DNA from: Methanocella_A sp963792125
Lineage (GTDB): Archaea; Halobacteriota; Methanocellia; Methanocellales; Methanocellaceae
NCBI GenBank assembly: GCA_963792125.1
Contig: CAWBVA010000003.1
Location: forward strand, 62,001-126,000
Reading direction: 5' to 3'
Length of the DNA: 64,000 nucleotides
Positions 7,905 through 16,957 of the stretch are shown one piece after another. Every line of letters begins with the position of its first letter. The first letter of the stretch is position 1. A program made the position numbers and the translations under genes. The notes beneath the pieces are model-generated. The model was not told where the DNA came from. It saw only the letters and a list, made by a program, of their open reading frames with translations, and searched no databases.

Positions 7905-9122
7905 TTAGCGCCCGTTCACCGGATGTCCGTCCTCATGAAGGCCAGATACGCTATCCCGAACGCCGCCAGTAATCTCCGCGATCAGGATCAGCACCCGCAT
8001 CCATACGCTGGCCAGGGAGTCCAGCAGCGACATCTCCTCTCCGCTGCTGGCCATTCCCGATACGGGCCCGTACATGTATGCATACGAGTTCTGTCTGGTG
8101 ATCATCGCCGGGCCGATGCCCATATGGCCGTAGCCCAGATAGCCGCTGAAACTATCGATGGGCGAAAATACAGACAAAATGTTGGAGACTTCCGACTGTA
8201 CTTTCTGCAGCCGGTTATAGTAATCGTTGGTCTCACTATAATCGTATTGGGCCGGGGCGGGGGCCGGATATACGGTGACATTTCCAGCCGACTCGTTCCC
8301 GATGACGGGGACCGGAGTATAATACTGTGAATAGTCGATGACAGGCGCGGGGCCTACGATGCTGCTGGCGATCATGCTCGACGCGAGCACGGCCATCACC
8401 GTGTATATGAAGACGGCGAATACCATGCCCACGGTAAATATGGCAGCCATGGCCGTGTTCTTCGAGAGTGCGGACACCATCATGGCCAGTGCGAAAAAGA
8501 CCGCGCAGTAGAGCATTGCCGCGAGGAAGAACAGGAAAATCCTGATCAGGTCGTCCACGCCCGGCACAATGCCCTTGAGCATGACGATGGCGATGGCGAT
8601 GGCAAAGGCAGCGCCCATGGCGCCGGCCAGCGCTGCAATCGCCCCGATAGTCTTGCCGTTGATGATGGCGTCCCGGTAGATGGGGCTGGAGGCCAGGAAC
8701 TTCAGCGACCCCTCGTCCTTTTCCCGGGCGATCTGGTCGAAGCCCATCGCGGCTCCCAGGATCATGCCGACGAAGGTAAAGAGCATAGTCATGCTCTGGA
8801 ACACGTTCAGCACAGAAGGCATCGGCGGGTTCCGCATCATATCAAGCTGGTTTTGCATCATGCTGATCGACTCGGGCGAATCGTTCCGGGCCTGGGCTTC
8901 CTGGATCATTCGCTGATAATTATCGATCGCCTGCTGCTGGTACACATAGCCCGGCGAGAGCTGCGGGTTCTTGTACTCGTCGAGCGCTTTATTGTATGCG
9001 TCCATGCCCGTGCTTATCGCATAAATGGCCAGCAGCATCATGATGCCGAAGATGATGATGAACCGCTTGCTCATGATGTGGTCGCGAAATTCTTTTTCCG
9101 CGACGATCAGTTCCGGCCTCAT
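7905..9122 (-). CDS. ABC-2 type transporter permease (C-terminal frameshift)
   Basis: A membrane protein of about 400 residues with the ABC-2/NosY layout. One helix comes first (RFIIIFGIMMLLAIYAISTG), then an extracytoplasmic Gln-rich segment, then helices from MTMLFTFVGMILGAAMGFD onward, including the cytoplasmic signature REKDEGSLKFLASSP. A second external loop around residues 255-345 is Tyr-rich. Near base 7968 the frame changes: the alternate frame ends LAAFGIAYLAFMRTDIR with a stop at 7916-7918, a proper last helix, whereas the continued frame gives non-helical residues. One base is therefore probably extra or missing there. Its start lies 2 bp after the stop of the ATPase gene. Confidence 0.85.
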   Translation of the reverse strand: MRPELIVAEKEFRDHIMSKRFIIIFGIMMLLAIYAISTGMDAYNKALDEYKNPQLSPGYVYQQQAIDNYQRMIQEAQARNDSPESISMMQNQLDMMRNPPMPSVLNVFQSMTMLFTFVGMILGAAMGFDQIAREKDEGSLKFLASSPIYRDAIINGKTIGAIAALAGAMGAAFAIAIAIVMLKGIVPGVDDLIRIFLFFLAAMLYCAVFFALAMMVSALSKNTAMAAIFTVGMVFAVFIYTVMAVLASSMIASSIVGPAPVIDYSQYYTPVPVIGNESAGNVTVYPAPAPAQYDYSETNDYYNRLQKVQSEVSNILSVFSPIDSFSGYLGYGHMGIGPAMITRQNSYAYMYGPVSGMASSGEEMSLLDSLASVWMRVLILIAEITGGVRDSVSGLHEDGHPVNGR

Positions 9123-9123
9123 G

Positions 9124-10038
9124 TCAGACCCCCTTGTAGACGGTTTCCATGAATACGTCTTCCAGCGATTCCTCTTCCATCCGGAGCTCCGTCAGGCGAG
9201 CCTTGCCCATGACCAGCTCAACGGCAATCTCGTCCCTGATGTCCGTTTTCGCCTTTATGACGGCACTGCCGTTATGATATACCGCGTCGGTGATCAGCGG
9301 GTGGGTCAGCTTCGGCATGGTGCCGATGACCCTGACCATGATCTTGTACTCCTTTTCTCCGCGCATCTTCGCTTTGACCTCGTCCAGGGTCCCCTGGGCC
9401 ATGATCTTGCCATGGGAGATGATGCAGACCGTGTTGCAGATGTGCTGCACCTCGCTGAGGATGTGGGACGAGAAAAAGATGGTCTTGCCGGCCTCCGCCT
9501 GCTCTTTGATGACGTTCCGGAACTGCACCACGCCCTCCGGGTCTACGCCGATAGTCGGCTCGTCCAGGAAAATGATCTCAGGATCGTTTATCAATGCCCG
9601 GGCCAGGCCGAGCCGCTGCCGCATGCCCCGGGAATACGTGCCCGTGGGCTTGTCGACCTTCGCCAGGCCTACCTGTTCTATCAGGGACGCGATCTTCGTT
9701 TCGGCTGCCTTGCCTTCGATGCCATACAGCCGGGCGAAGTACTTCAGGTTGCGCGTGGCGTTCATGTGGCCATAGAACCCGAAGCCGTCCGGCATGTAGC
9801 CGATGACCCGCTTCACTTCGATCGGGTGCCGCGCTACTTCGATGTCGTTTACGAAACACCTGCCCTCCGACGGCACGATCATGCCGGTCAGCATGCCGAT
9901 CGTCGTGGTCTTGCCGGCGCCGTTGGGGCCGACGAATCCGCAGACCTCGCCTTTGCCGACGCTGATATTGATCGAGTCGACGGCTTTTGTTTTCTTATAG
10001 ACCTTCGTCAGGTTCTCTGTCCTGATAGAGTACTCCAT
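9124..10038 (-). CDS. ABC transporter ATP-binding protein (ABC-2 partner)
   Basis: 304 residues. Walker A GPNGAGKTT, signature YSRGMRQRLGLARAL, Walker B EIIFLDEPTIGVD and the H-loop FFSSHIL are all present and in order. The C-terminal ~80 residues form the regulatory extension typical of drug or copper (NosF/CcmA-like) exporters. First gene of a two-gene operon with the permease; together they would export an unknown substrate. Confidence 0.93.
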   Translation of the reverse strand: MEYSIRTENLTKVYKKTKAVDSINISVGKGEVCGFVGPNGAGKTTTIGMLTGMIVPSEGRCFVNDIEVARHPIEVKRVIGYMPDGFGFYGHMNATRNLKYFARLYGIEGKAAETKIASLIEQVGLAKVDKPTGTYSRGMRQRLGLARALINDPEIIFLDEPTIGVDPEGVVQFRNVIKEQAEAGKTIFFSSHILSEVQHICNTVCIISHGKIMAQGTLDEVKAKMRGEKEYKIMVRVIGTMPKLTHPLITDAVYHNGSAVIKAKTDIRDEIAVELVMGKARLTELRMEEESLEDVFMETVYKGV

Positions 10039-10124
10039 CGCAAATCCCTGTCAGGTAACAAATACGAGTGAGTATTAAGCAGTTATCTCACAATCGTTGA
10101 ATCGACGATAGAATAAAAGTAAAA

Positions 10125-11588
10125 TCAGGCAGAGGCGGAATTTTTTTCCGCCTTGCCCTTGATGTACTCGTCAATAGCCTTTGCAGCTTCCTTCGCCTGC
10201 CCCATGGCGCTAATCACCGTGGCCGACCCGGAGACCGCGTCGCCGCCCGCGAATACGCCTTCTCTGGAGGTCATGAACGTGTATCCGTCCACCTCTATGG
10301 CGCCGTGTTTATTGAGCTTCAGGCCATGCGTCGTCTTCGCCAGCATCGGGTTCGGCGAGTTGCCTATGGCGACGATGACTGTGTCGACATCGATGATTGC
10401 CTCGCTGCCCTTTACCGGCACTGGCCTGGCCCGGCCGGACTCATCGGGCTCCGACAGTTCCATGGTCACGCACTCGATGCCCTTGACCCAGCCCTGGTCA
10501 TCGCCGACGACTCTTACCGGGTTCATCAGCAGCCTGAACTCGATGCCTTCTTCCCTCGCGTGCTCGATCTCCTCACGTCTCGCGGGCATTTCCTCTTCGC
10601 CCCTGCGGTAAATGAGATAGACATGCGCGCCGAGCCTGCGGGCCGTCCTGGCCGCGTCCATGGCCACGTTGCCGCCGCCGACGACCGCCACGGTCTTGCC
10701 TCTCTTGATGGGCGTGTCGTAGTCAGGGAACCTGTAGGCCTTCATCAGGTTGACCCGCGTCAGGTACTCGTTGGCCGAGTAGACACCGTTCAGGTTCTCG
10801 CCCGGGATGCCCAAAAAGCTGGGCAGGCCTGCGCCGCTGCCGATGAAGACTGCATCGTACTCCTTCAGCAGCTCATCGATGGTGACCGTCTTGCCGACGA
10901 TCTGGTTCAGCCGTATCTCCACGCCAAGGCTCTTGACGTAGGCGACTTCTTTAGCCACTATGTCCTTGGGCAGGCGGAACTCGGGGATGCCATAGGCCAG
11001 CACACCGCCAGCCGTATGTAATGCCTCGAATATGACCACTTTGTAGCCCATCTTCGCCAGCTCGCCAGCTGCGGTCAGCCCGGCGGGGCCAGAGCCAATC
11101 ACGGCGACCTTCTGACCATTCGGTGGCTGGGGCTCGACATGATTGTCCGTCTGCAGGTCCGCGGCATAGCGCTCCAGACGGCCGATGGACAGCGGCTTCC
11201 ACTTCATGCCCAGGATACAGAGCTTCTCGCACTGGGACTCCTGCGGGCAGACGCGGCCGCAGATGGCCGGCAGGCTGTTCCGGTCCTTGATCGTCCCTGC
11301 CGCTTCCTGCGTCTTACCCTCCGCGATCTCGATGACGAACTTCGGGATGTCGATGCCTACCGGGCAGCCCTCGATGCACATGGGCGTCTTGCACTTCAGG
11401 CAGCGCTTCGCCTCGCGCTTCGCCTCGTCTTCGGTGTAGGTGCCCGTCACTTCCCGGAAGTTTTTGATGCGCTCTTCCGGAGGCTGCTCTTTCGGCTGCA
11501 CACGCTGGCGGCGGTCGATGGTCTTCTCTTCCTTCACGACGCCTGCCTTCTTGCGCTTGAGCCAGTCGTCTACTTTCTCGCCAGGCAC
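10125..11588 (-). CDS. nfnB: NfnB/GltA-type flavoprotein: ferredoxin-NADP+ oxidoreductase large subunit (glutamate synthase small-chain family)
   Basis: 487 residues. The N-terminal ferredoxin-like domain has CLKCKTPMCIEGCPVGIDIP and CGRVCPQESQCEKLC. Two dinucleotide folds follow, at VAVIGSGPAGLTAAGELA and VAVVGGGNVAMDAARTARRLG, plus FAGGDAVSGSATVISAMGQ, the terminal FAD contact. The family includes NfnB/SudA and the NADPH subunit of glutamate synthase. The gene overlaps the preceding FNR-like subunit by 19 bp, which favours an NfnAB-type bifurcating complex (NADPH and ferredoxin) over a stand-alone glutamate synthase chain. Confidence 0.88.
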   Translation of the reverse strand: MPGEKVDDWLKRKKAGVVKEEKTIDRRQRVQPKEQPPEERIKNFREVTGTYTEDEAKREAKRCLKCKTPMCIEGCPVGIDIPKFVIEIAEGKTQEAAGTIKDRNSLPAICGRVCPQESQCEKLCILGMKWKPLSIGRLERYAADLQTDNHVEPQPPNGQKVAVIGSGPAGLTAAGELAKMGYKVVIFEALHTAGGVLAYGIPEFRLPKDIVAKEVAYVKSLGVEIRLNQIVGKTVTIDELLKEYDAVFIGSGAGLPSFLGIPGENLNGVYSANEYLTRVNLMKAYRFPDYDTPIKRGKTVAVVGGGNVAMDAARTARRLGAHVYLIYRRGEEEMPARREEIEHAREEGIEFRLLMNPVRVVGDDQGWVKGIECVTMELSEPDESGRARPVPVKGSEAIIDVDTVIVAIGNSPNPMLAKTTHGLKLNKHGAIEVDGYTFMTSREGVFAGGDAVSGSATVISAMGQAKEAAKAIDEYIKGKAEKNSASA

Positions 11589-12427
11589 AGCGGCACACCG
11601 TCCTTCATGTGTTCATAGGCTTCCCGGGCTGCGCCCTCCTCGGGCGCATATATTCTCCCTCTGGCCAGCAGTTCGTCGAAGTTGACATCATGGGCGTCGA
11701 ACTCGGGACCGTCCACGCAGGAAAATTTCGTCTTTCCCGCAATAGATACGCGACAGGAGCCGCACATGCCTGTGCCGTCGACCATGATCGGGTTCAGGCT
11801 GACAATGGTCTTCACTCCGAAAGGCTTTGTCGTGTTGGCGATGTTCTTCATCATGACAAGCGGCCCGATGGCGATGACGCGGTCGATCTTCGTGCCCGAC
11901 TTCATCAGGTCCAGCAGCGGCATGGTCACGAAGCCCTTGATGCCCTTCGATCCGTCGTCGGTCGCTATGTGCATCTCGTCGCTGACGGCGCCAAGCTTGT
12001 CCTCCCAGAAGAGATAGTCGGCGCTCCTTGCACCGATGATTGTAATGACTTTGTTGCCATGGGCTTTCATTTCCCTGGCGATAGGGTAGATCGGTGCGAT
12101 GCCGATGCCTCCGCCGATGCAAACGACGGTCCCGCCTTCGACCAGCTCGCTCGGGTTGCCCAGCGGCCCGGCCACGTCGAGAAGGCGGTCTCCCTCGCAG
12201 ATGGAGCAGATTTGTCCCGTAGACCGTCCCACAGGCTGGATCACCATGGTAATGGTGCCCTGCTCCCGGTCGTAGTCGGCGATGGTGAGCGGCACGCGTT
12301 CGCCGTTCTCGGCTGCCCGCACGATGACGAACTGCCCGGCGCGCGCCTTTCTTGCCACGTCAGGCGCCTCGACGACGATCTGCGTGGTGAACGATGCGAT
12401 CTGGGACTTAGAGACGATCCTGTGCAA
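11570..12427 (-). CDS. nfnA: NfnA-type FAD/[2Fe-2S] oxidoreductase subunit
   Basis: 285 residues with an FNR-like FAD domain (RVPLTIADYD), a nucleotide-binding domain (CIGGGIGIAPIYPIAREMKA) and a C-terminal cluster-binding segment DGTGMCGSCRV ... FSCVDGPEFDAHDV, the layout of NfnA/SudB and dihydroorotate dehydrogenase electron-transfer subunits. The immediate downstream overlap with the NfnB-like gene identifies the pair. Expected role: cytoplasmic electron transfer among NAD(H), NADP(H) and ferredoxin. Confidence 0.88.
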   Translation of the reverse strand: MHRIVSKSQIASFTTQIVVEAPDVARKARAGQFVIVRAAENGERVPLTIADYDREQGTITMVIQPVGRSTGQICSICEGDRLLDVAGPLGNPSELVEGGTVVCIGGGIGIAPIYPIAREMKAHGNKVITIIGARSADYLFWEDKLGAVSDEMHIATDDGSKGIKGFVTMPLLDLMKSGTKIDRVIAIGPLVMMKNIANTTKPFGVKTIVSLNPIMVDGTGMCGSCRVSIAGKTKFSCVDGPEFDAHDVNFDELLARGRIYAPEEGAAREAYEHMKDGVPLCLARK

Positions 12428-12688
12428 TTGAGTATCCTTCCTGTCGAAATTTGATAAAACTGTTGAACCACTGTGAAACTATAGACTTTTCACTCTGACT
12501 GTGCAGATACCGTGTCATTCCATAAAGATTTTCTCTTTACGTGGCATGCGCCTGCAGTATATACTATTATCTATTAATTAATATAGATTTGTATGAAATG
12601 TTTCGGATGCAGGCTTCAGCACATAGCTAATATAGGTGAAAGGCCAGAGGGAATATCGTAAAAACGATCAGAGGACAGGGTGATCGAT
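12428..12688. other. Intergenic region, AT-rich, divergent promoters
   Basis: Spacer between divergent nfnA and the CorA-like gene. It holds an AT-rich tract near 12558-12596 (ATTATCTATTAATTAATATA) that could supply TATA elements. I see no gene or RNA in it. Confidence 0.4.
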
Positions 12689-12728
12689 ATGGATAACCAG
12701 GTCGCGCAGACCATTCAGTCGACAAAGC

Positions 12729-13816
12729 ATGCCGAACGTTTGCGTCTGGCTAAAGCCGGACGGGCAGGTTGAAAAACAGGTCGACCGGCCACTGGAAGAG
12801 CATATCGCTGCCATCCAGTCTGCCAGCGTGGCGTGGATCGATTACTCGATTAACGAGATCGAGAAGGACCTGGAAAAGATCGCCGCAACGGCGGGCTTTA
12901 CTCAGGTACCCATACAGAAGCTGTTGTCGGGTTTCCTGTCGTCCTACGAGGACGCGGACACAGAGCTTGGCATCATGATGCCCGCGATCATCGTCAACGC
13001 CTTCGACGTGAAAGTGCGGCCGGTCGTCATCCTGATCAAAGGCAACCTTATCATGACGGTACACGAGGGGGATGTCAACCGGATCATGAAATTCGCCCGT
13101 TACTCCCCGACCTTCATCAAGAAGATCAAGGCGGACACACGGCCGATCGGATCACCCTCATCCTTGAACGCATCATCGACGAGAACAACGACCGTAACTT
13201 CGAGTACCTGCGGGAGATCGAGAAGCACGGGGACGACATCAGCAGGCGGCTGATCGACGAGGACCTGGACAAGAGGATCGTCGCCCGCGAGATCTACGAG
13301 ATGAAGCATGTCCTGATCATCTACCTGAACGCCCTCTGGGCCAGCAAGGACGTGATCGAGTCCCTGCGCTACGGCGACGCCGACCTGATCACCGATGACG
13401 AGAAGCTGCTCGGCAGGATAGGGATTTTATCTGACAACATCGACCGGCATATCGAGCTCTCGGAGCAGATGTCCAACGTGCTCGCCTCCGGCCTCGAAGT
13501 GATGCAGAGCATTTACAATAACCAGCTGCAGACGATGAACAACCGGTTCGCGCTGGTTACCGCGTACCTGACCGTGCTGGGCACGGCGGCACTGGTGCCC
13601 AATACCCTGGCCACCATCGCTGGCAGCGGATACCTGTTCATGGGAGCCCCGCTGGCCGATTACTGGTGGTACATATACATGCTGATCGGCTCCACGTCCG
13701 TGGCTACACTGATATCGCTCTGGTGGGTCTGGCGTGTCTGGCGCAAGAAGGACGACGGTACGGATGAAATGAGCCGGGCCGTCCAGCAGTTTTTCATCCG
13801 ATCAAAAAGTATATAG
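12729..13816 (+). CDS. CorA-like divalent-cation transporter, one frameshift
   Basis: Two frames join near 13135: the first ends KKIKADT and the second continues RITLILERIIDENNDRNFEY. The joined protein (~360 residues) has the long helical cytoplasmic domain and two C-terminal helices of CorA. The usual GMN motif after the first helix is absent; that region reads LVPNTLATIAGSG. Translation may start at 12729, which lacks a ribosome site. An ATG at 12689 with AGGGTGAT upstream is in another frame that stops after 27 codons, so a second indel near 12700-12725 is possible. Predicted inner-membrane Mg2+ or other metal channel; substrate uncertain. Confidence 0.7.
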
Positions 13817-13859
13817 GCCTGCCTATTAAAATAGGACGCCACAGAGAGATGATTATCGT

Positions 13860-14732
13860 ATGGCAATCGACTGGGGTTTCACTATCCGGAAGATCGTGGT
13901 CTACGGTACGTTGCTCGTACTATATGCGCTGGCCATGACCGTCCTGTTTGCGCTATTCCCGAGCTACTGGATGATAATCATGCTGTTTTCGGGCGGCTTC
14001 GTGTTCCTGCAGTACTTCCTGTCGGACAAGCTCGTCCTGTGGTCTACGGGTGCCAAAGTGGTCAGCGAGAACGAGGCGCCGCGGCTGCACATGACCATCG
14101 AGAACCTGGCACTGAAGATGGGGCTGCCCAAGCCCAAGATCGCCATCGTCCAGAACGACATGCCCAACGCGTTCGCCACCGGCCGGAACTACCGTAACTC
14201 GGTGGTGGCGGTCACGACCGGCCTCCTGAATCGCCTGAACGAGCAGGAGCTGCAGGCCGTGCTGGCCCATGAGATGACGCACGTCAAGAACCGGGACATG
14301 TTCGTAGTCACCTTCGCCAGCTTCGTGGTGTCCGTCATGAGCATGATCATCTATTTCGCGCTCGCGACGGTCATGCGTGGCGACGACCGGGAGGGCGGCT
14401 TCGGGGCGTCGATGATCGCCTGGTTCGTCTCGATCATCTTCTCGAACACCATCGGCCTGATCATTATCAACACCGTATCGCGGTACAGGGAGTACGGCGC
14501 CGACCGTGGCGCAGCCCTGGTAACCCGGAATCCGGACAGCATGATCAGCGCGCTGAAAAAGATTTCCAGCAAGACTGTATCGAGCGAGAGTGCCCGCGGG
14601 CTGGACTCGGCGAAGGCGCTGTGCATATCAGCGACATCGAAGGGCATGCTCGAGCTGTTCTCCACACACCCGTCCATTGAAAAGCGCATCGCAAGGCTCG
14701 AGCTGGTCAAGGCTGAAATTCGCGGCTACTGA
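13860..14732 (+). CDS. htpX: HtpX-type membrane zinc metalloprotease
   Basis: 290 residues. Two N-terminal helices (residues ~12-55), then the catalytic HEMTH at about residue 138 with the third zinc ligand in YREYGADRGA. Two more hydrophobic helices lie between (VVSVMSMIIYFALATVM and SMIAWFVSIIFSNTIGLIII). The active site faces the cytoplasm and the family degrades damaged membrane proteins. Starts 43 bp after the CorA-like gene; a shared transcript is possible. Confidence 0.95.
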   Translation: MAIDWGFTIRKIVVYGTLLVLYALAMTVLFALFPSYWMIIMLFSGGFVFLQYFLSDKLVLWSTGAKVVSENEAPRLHMTIENLALKMGLPKPKIAIVQNDMPNAFATGRNYRNSVVAVTTGLLNRLNEQELQAVLAHEMTHVKNRDMFVVTFASFVVSVMSMIIYFALATVMRGDDREGGFGASMIAWFVSIIFSNTIGLIIINTVSRYREYGADRGAALVTRNPDSMISALKKISSKTVSSESARGLDSAKALCISATSKGMLELFSTHPSIEKRIARLELVKAEIRGY

Positions 14733-14787
14733 AGCCTTATAAAAAAGCTTATTCCCCGGCACACAAAGATCGTGCCGGGAAACCTCT

Positions 14788-14973
14788 TTATTTCTTGCAG
14801 ACGTCGAACGTGGTGCTCTCGGGCTCCGTGCCCTTCTTGCCTGCCAGGAAGTCCGCCGGGTTCTCCTTCACTTCTGGAATGCAGCCCCCGCATACGTTGA
14901 ACTTCTGGCCCGCGTAATCGATCATCTCACACTTGTCCGAGTGGTCTCTCCCACATGCATCACAGACTGGCAT
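14788..14973 (-). CDS. Small four-cysteine (zinc ribbon) protein
   Basis: 61 residues. CDACGRDHSDKC begins at residue 4 and CGGC at residue 28, giving two CxxC-type pairs that should bind one zinc. A flexible acidic tail ends FDVCKK. Convergent with htpX. No family name can be assigned. Confidence 0.6.
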   Translation of the reverse strand: MPVCDACGRDHSDKCEMIDYAGQKFNVCGGCIPEVKENPADFLAGKKGTEPESTTFDVCKK

Positions 14974-15275
14974 AACAATTCAACCCCGTAACCAATTTTT
15001 CATGCCAGCATTTAATGTTTTATGGCGTTTTTCTGCGTATAGAGCACTCACGGACAAAGATTGCACAAAATCGGGGGCCTGCCCGGATGTCTGGCAACCG
15101 AGTCGGGGAATCTGCCTGTGTCAGCTGGCATTTCCCTGCGGTACGGTGCGCTCGAAAGTGCGGCGAGCAATCGTCATGACATCGAATGGTTTCCGGATAA
15201 AACACTCGTTAATAGCCGGGCACGTGCTCCTCGACTCGGGCTTTTCTGAGAAAAACTTAAAAAAGGTAAGATTAG
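14974..15275. other. Intergenic region without recognised feature
   Basis: About 300 bp upstream of the small zinc-ribbon gene and downstream of the HEAT gene. Short open frames here lack ribosome sites and protein-like composition. I see no RNA gene. Confidence 0.4.
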
Positions 15276-16112
15276 TCAGCACGGGGCTCTCATCTTGTCG
15301 CTATTCATTATTATAGCCTTGGAACCAGCCTTCTTGTGCCGAATGTGGGCCTTAATGTGCTGCCCCTGGCGGATAAGGGTCAGCATCTTTTCGTTGCCCC
15401 GGAGGTAATCGGCTATCTCCGTCTCTACCTCGCGTCGGATTATGTCGAAATCAACGTCCGCCGGTGCATCTTCAGATAGTGGCTCTTCCCGGGCAGGGCC
15501 CCTGTTTCCGTTGTCTGGCCTGATGCCAGCGCTTGCCGAATGGGCGATCGACTTATCGTTACATTGGAGCAGATCAGCCATATCGGGCATTATGCGGTCG
15601 ATCTCTGCCTGGATAACCTCCTGCTGATACTCGTTATAGCGGGTCGTTATCTGTTCGGTCCTATCGTTGAGCTTGTAGCTCATCCTCCTCATCACGTCGA
15701 GCACCTTGATGTGGAGCTTACGGGGCACGGCCCGATGTATCAGGCCGTCGACTGTATCAGTGTATGTGATTACGCCCGCGGGAAGCTCAACCGGGCATCG
15801 GGGAGAGTCGCGATCGATCATCTGGGACTCGATACTCACAAATGCCTTGAGGGCACGGCTGTCAGGTATTTTCGATATTGCTTCCACAATCTCGAAGATC
15901 ACCGGGTATGACTCGGAATCGCGCGTAAGTTCCTGTGACAACGTAAAAATCAACGGCTCAACCGCCTTCGTATCACCCATTCCTCCGAGCGCGATCACCG
16001 CACTCTTCCTCACCTGCCGGTCATTGTCGGATAGTCGAGTAATCAAGTAATCGAACGTTGCCGGATTTATAGCATAATCCGTTTGTTCAACATCTGGCGC
16101 TTTCTTGTCCAT
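15276..16112 (-). CDS. HEAT-repeat protein
   Basis: 278 residues from the ATG at 16112 (MDKKAPDVEQ); an in-frame ATG at 16151 would add 13 residues. Residues 15-50 carry a HEAT-type pair of helices (YLITRLSDNDRQVRKSAVIA, then LGGMGDTKAVEPLI). Another repeat follows (VEAISKIPDSRALKAFVSI). The second half is charged, helical and unrelated to known domains (QITTRYNEYQQEVIQAEIDR). Probably a cytoplasmic scaffold. Confidence 0.6.
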   Translation of the reverse strand: MDKKAPDVEQTDYAINPATFDYLITRLSDNDRQVRKSAVIALGGMGDTKAVEPLIFTLSQELTRDSESYPVIFEIVEAISKIPDSRALKAFVSIESQMIDRDSPRCPVELPAGVITYTDTVDGLIHRAVPRKLHIKVLDVMRRMSYKLNDRTEQITTRYNEYQQEVIQAEIDRIMPDMADLLQCNDKSIAHSASAGIRPDNGNRGPAREEPLSEDAPADVDFDIIRREVETEIADYLRGNEKMLTLIRQGQHIKAHIRHKKAGSKAIIMNSDKMRAPC

Positions 16113-16151
16113 ATCTGTCAATCGCTTACCAAGACTAGCGTATCGTCTCAC

Positions 16152-16398
16152 TAATAAGCGACTATACCCCCCTCAATTCAGCAATTATCGCTTGGTTGTT
16201 AATTATTCTGTAATTACAAATATATAAGTTTTCCTTCTACAACTAATTACCAAATAAATAATAAAATGAAATAAATTTGTATAAATAAAAATTAACAGAA
16301 AAGAGTACCAGTAAAAATTATGGTTAAGGCCCTTGCAAACAATCGGAGAAAAAATTATGCTGGCTCACAGTTGAACTATCAGGATATTACACTCGATA
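16152..16398. other. AT-rich intergenic region
   Basis: Strongly AT-rich (roughly 16190-16310), upstream of the HEAT gene on the minus strand, so it probably holds its promoter. No coding or RNA feature recognised. Confidence 0.4.
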
Positions 16399-16515
16399 CA
16401 ATCGCTTATCAACGGCCGTATATGCCCCGAATGCGGCGGGAGTCTTGTAGGCATCAGGTACTACCAGAACTCTCTGACGAATAAGATACTTTACGCCGAG
16501 CGGGTCGATTTATAG
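16399..16515 (+). pseudogene. Zinc-ribbon gene remnant
   Basis: The frame ending at the TAG at 16513 reads INGRICPECGGSLVGIRYY, then QNSLTNKILYAERVDL. The CPECGG knuckle is convincing, but there is no start codon between it and the stop at 16372. Probably the tail of a decayed gene. Confidence 0.35.
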
Positions 16516-16576
16516 GCTGGCCGCATAATCCGGCACCGTTAAATACCTTCGACGGGTATCCTTATCGGGGAATGAC

Positions 16577-16759
16577 ATGAGCGGGCTGAAAGTGCGTGTC
16601 CTGTGCAAGGACTGTGACAGAGAGCGGATCATCGATGCGGTCTCGCAGATCATACCTATCGTGGGCAATTATTATTGCCTCAGCGACGGGAAGGATTCCG
16701 AATCGAACCGGTGTGCCTGTGGCTGTGAAGCGTTTCACGTCGTCAGCATCGAGAGATAA
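16577..16759 (+). CDS. Small cysteine-rich protein, putative zinc-binding
   Basis: 60 residues: CKDCD at residue 10 and CACGCEAF near residue 47 form two cysteine pairs. The ATG follows a GGGGAATGAC leader. Unknown family. The next small gene begins 7 bp downstream. Confidence 0.5.
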   Translation: MSGLKVRVLCKDCDRERIIDAVSQIIPIVGNYYCLSDGKDSESNRCACGCEAFHVVSIER

Positions 16760-16765
16760 CCGGTC

Positions 16766-16957
16766 ATGACTGCCGTTGCCGGGCAAAAAAGGAATGCGCT
16801 CTTCCTATTTGCCGGTTGCATATTATCGTACACAGTCATATGGACGTTCCTGCCTGGTCTGTCAGTCCTGCAGTGGCTCGGCAACGTTTTGATGGCCGTC
16901 GGAGCGATCAACCTCGCATTCTGGCTGTGCCTGGTCAGGTTCGTCCCGGAGATCTAA
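16766..16957 (+). CDS. Small two-helix membrane protein
   Basis: 63 residues with two predicted transmembrane helices (ALFLFAGCILSYTVIWTFL and LQWLGNVLMAVGAINLAFWL). Its stop overlaps the stop of the convergent NucS/HRDC-like gene by 4 bp. No recognised family. Confidence 0.45.
   Translation: MTAVAGQKRNALFLFAGCILSYTVIWTFLPGLSVLQWLGNVLMAVGAINLAFWLCLVRFVPEI

Noticed and set aside
9025..10071. A long plus-strand open frame opposite the ABC ATPase
   Set aside because: Antisense shadow of a clear ABC ATPase; composition is not protein-like.
11609..12454. Plus-strand frame opposite nfnA
   Set aside because: Shadow of the flavoprotein gene.
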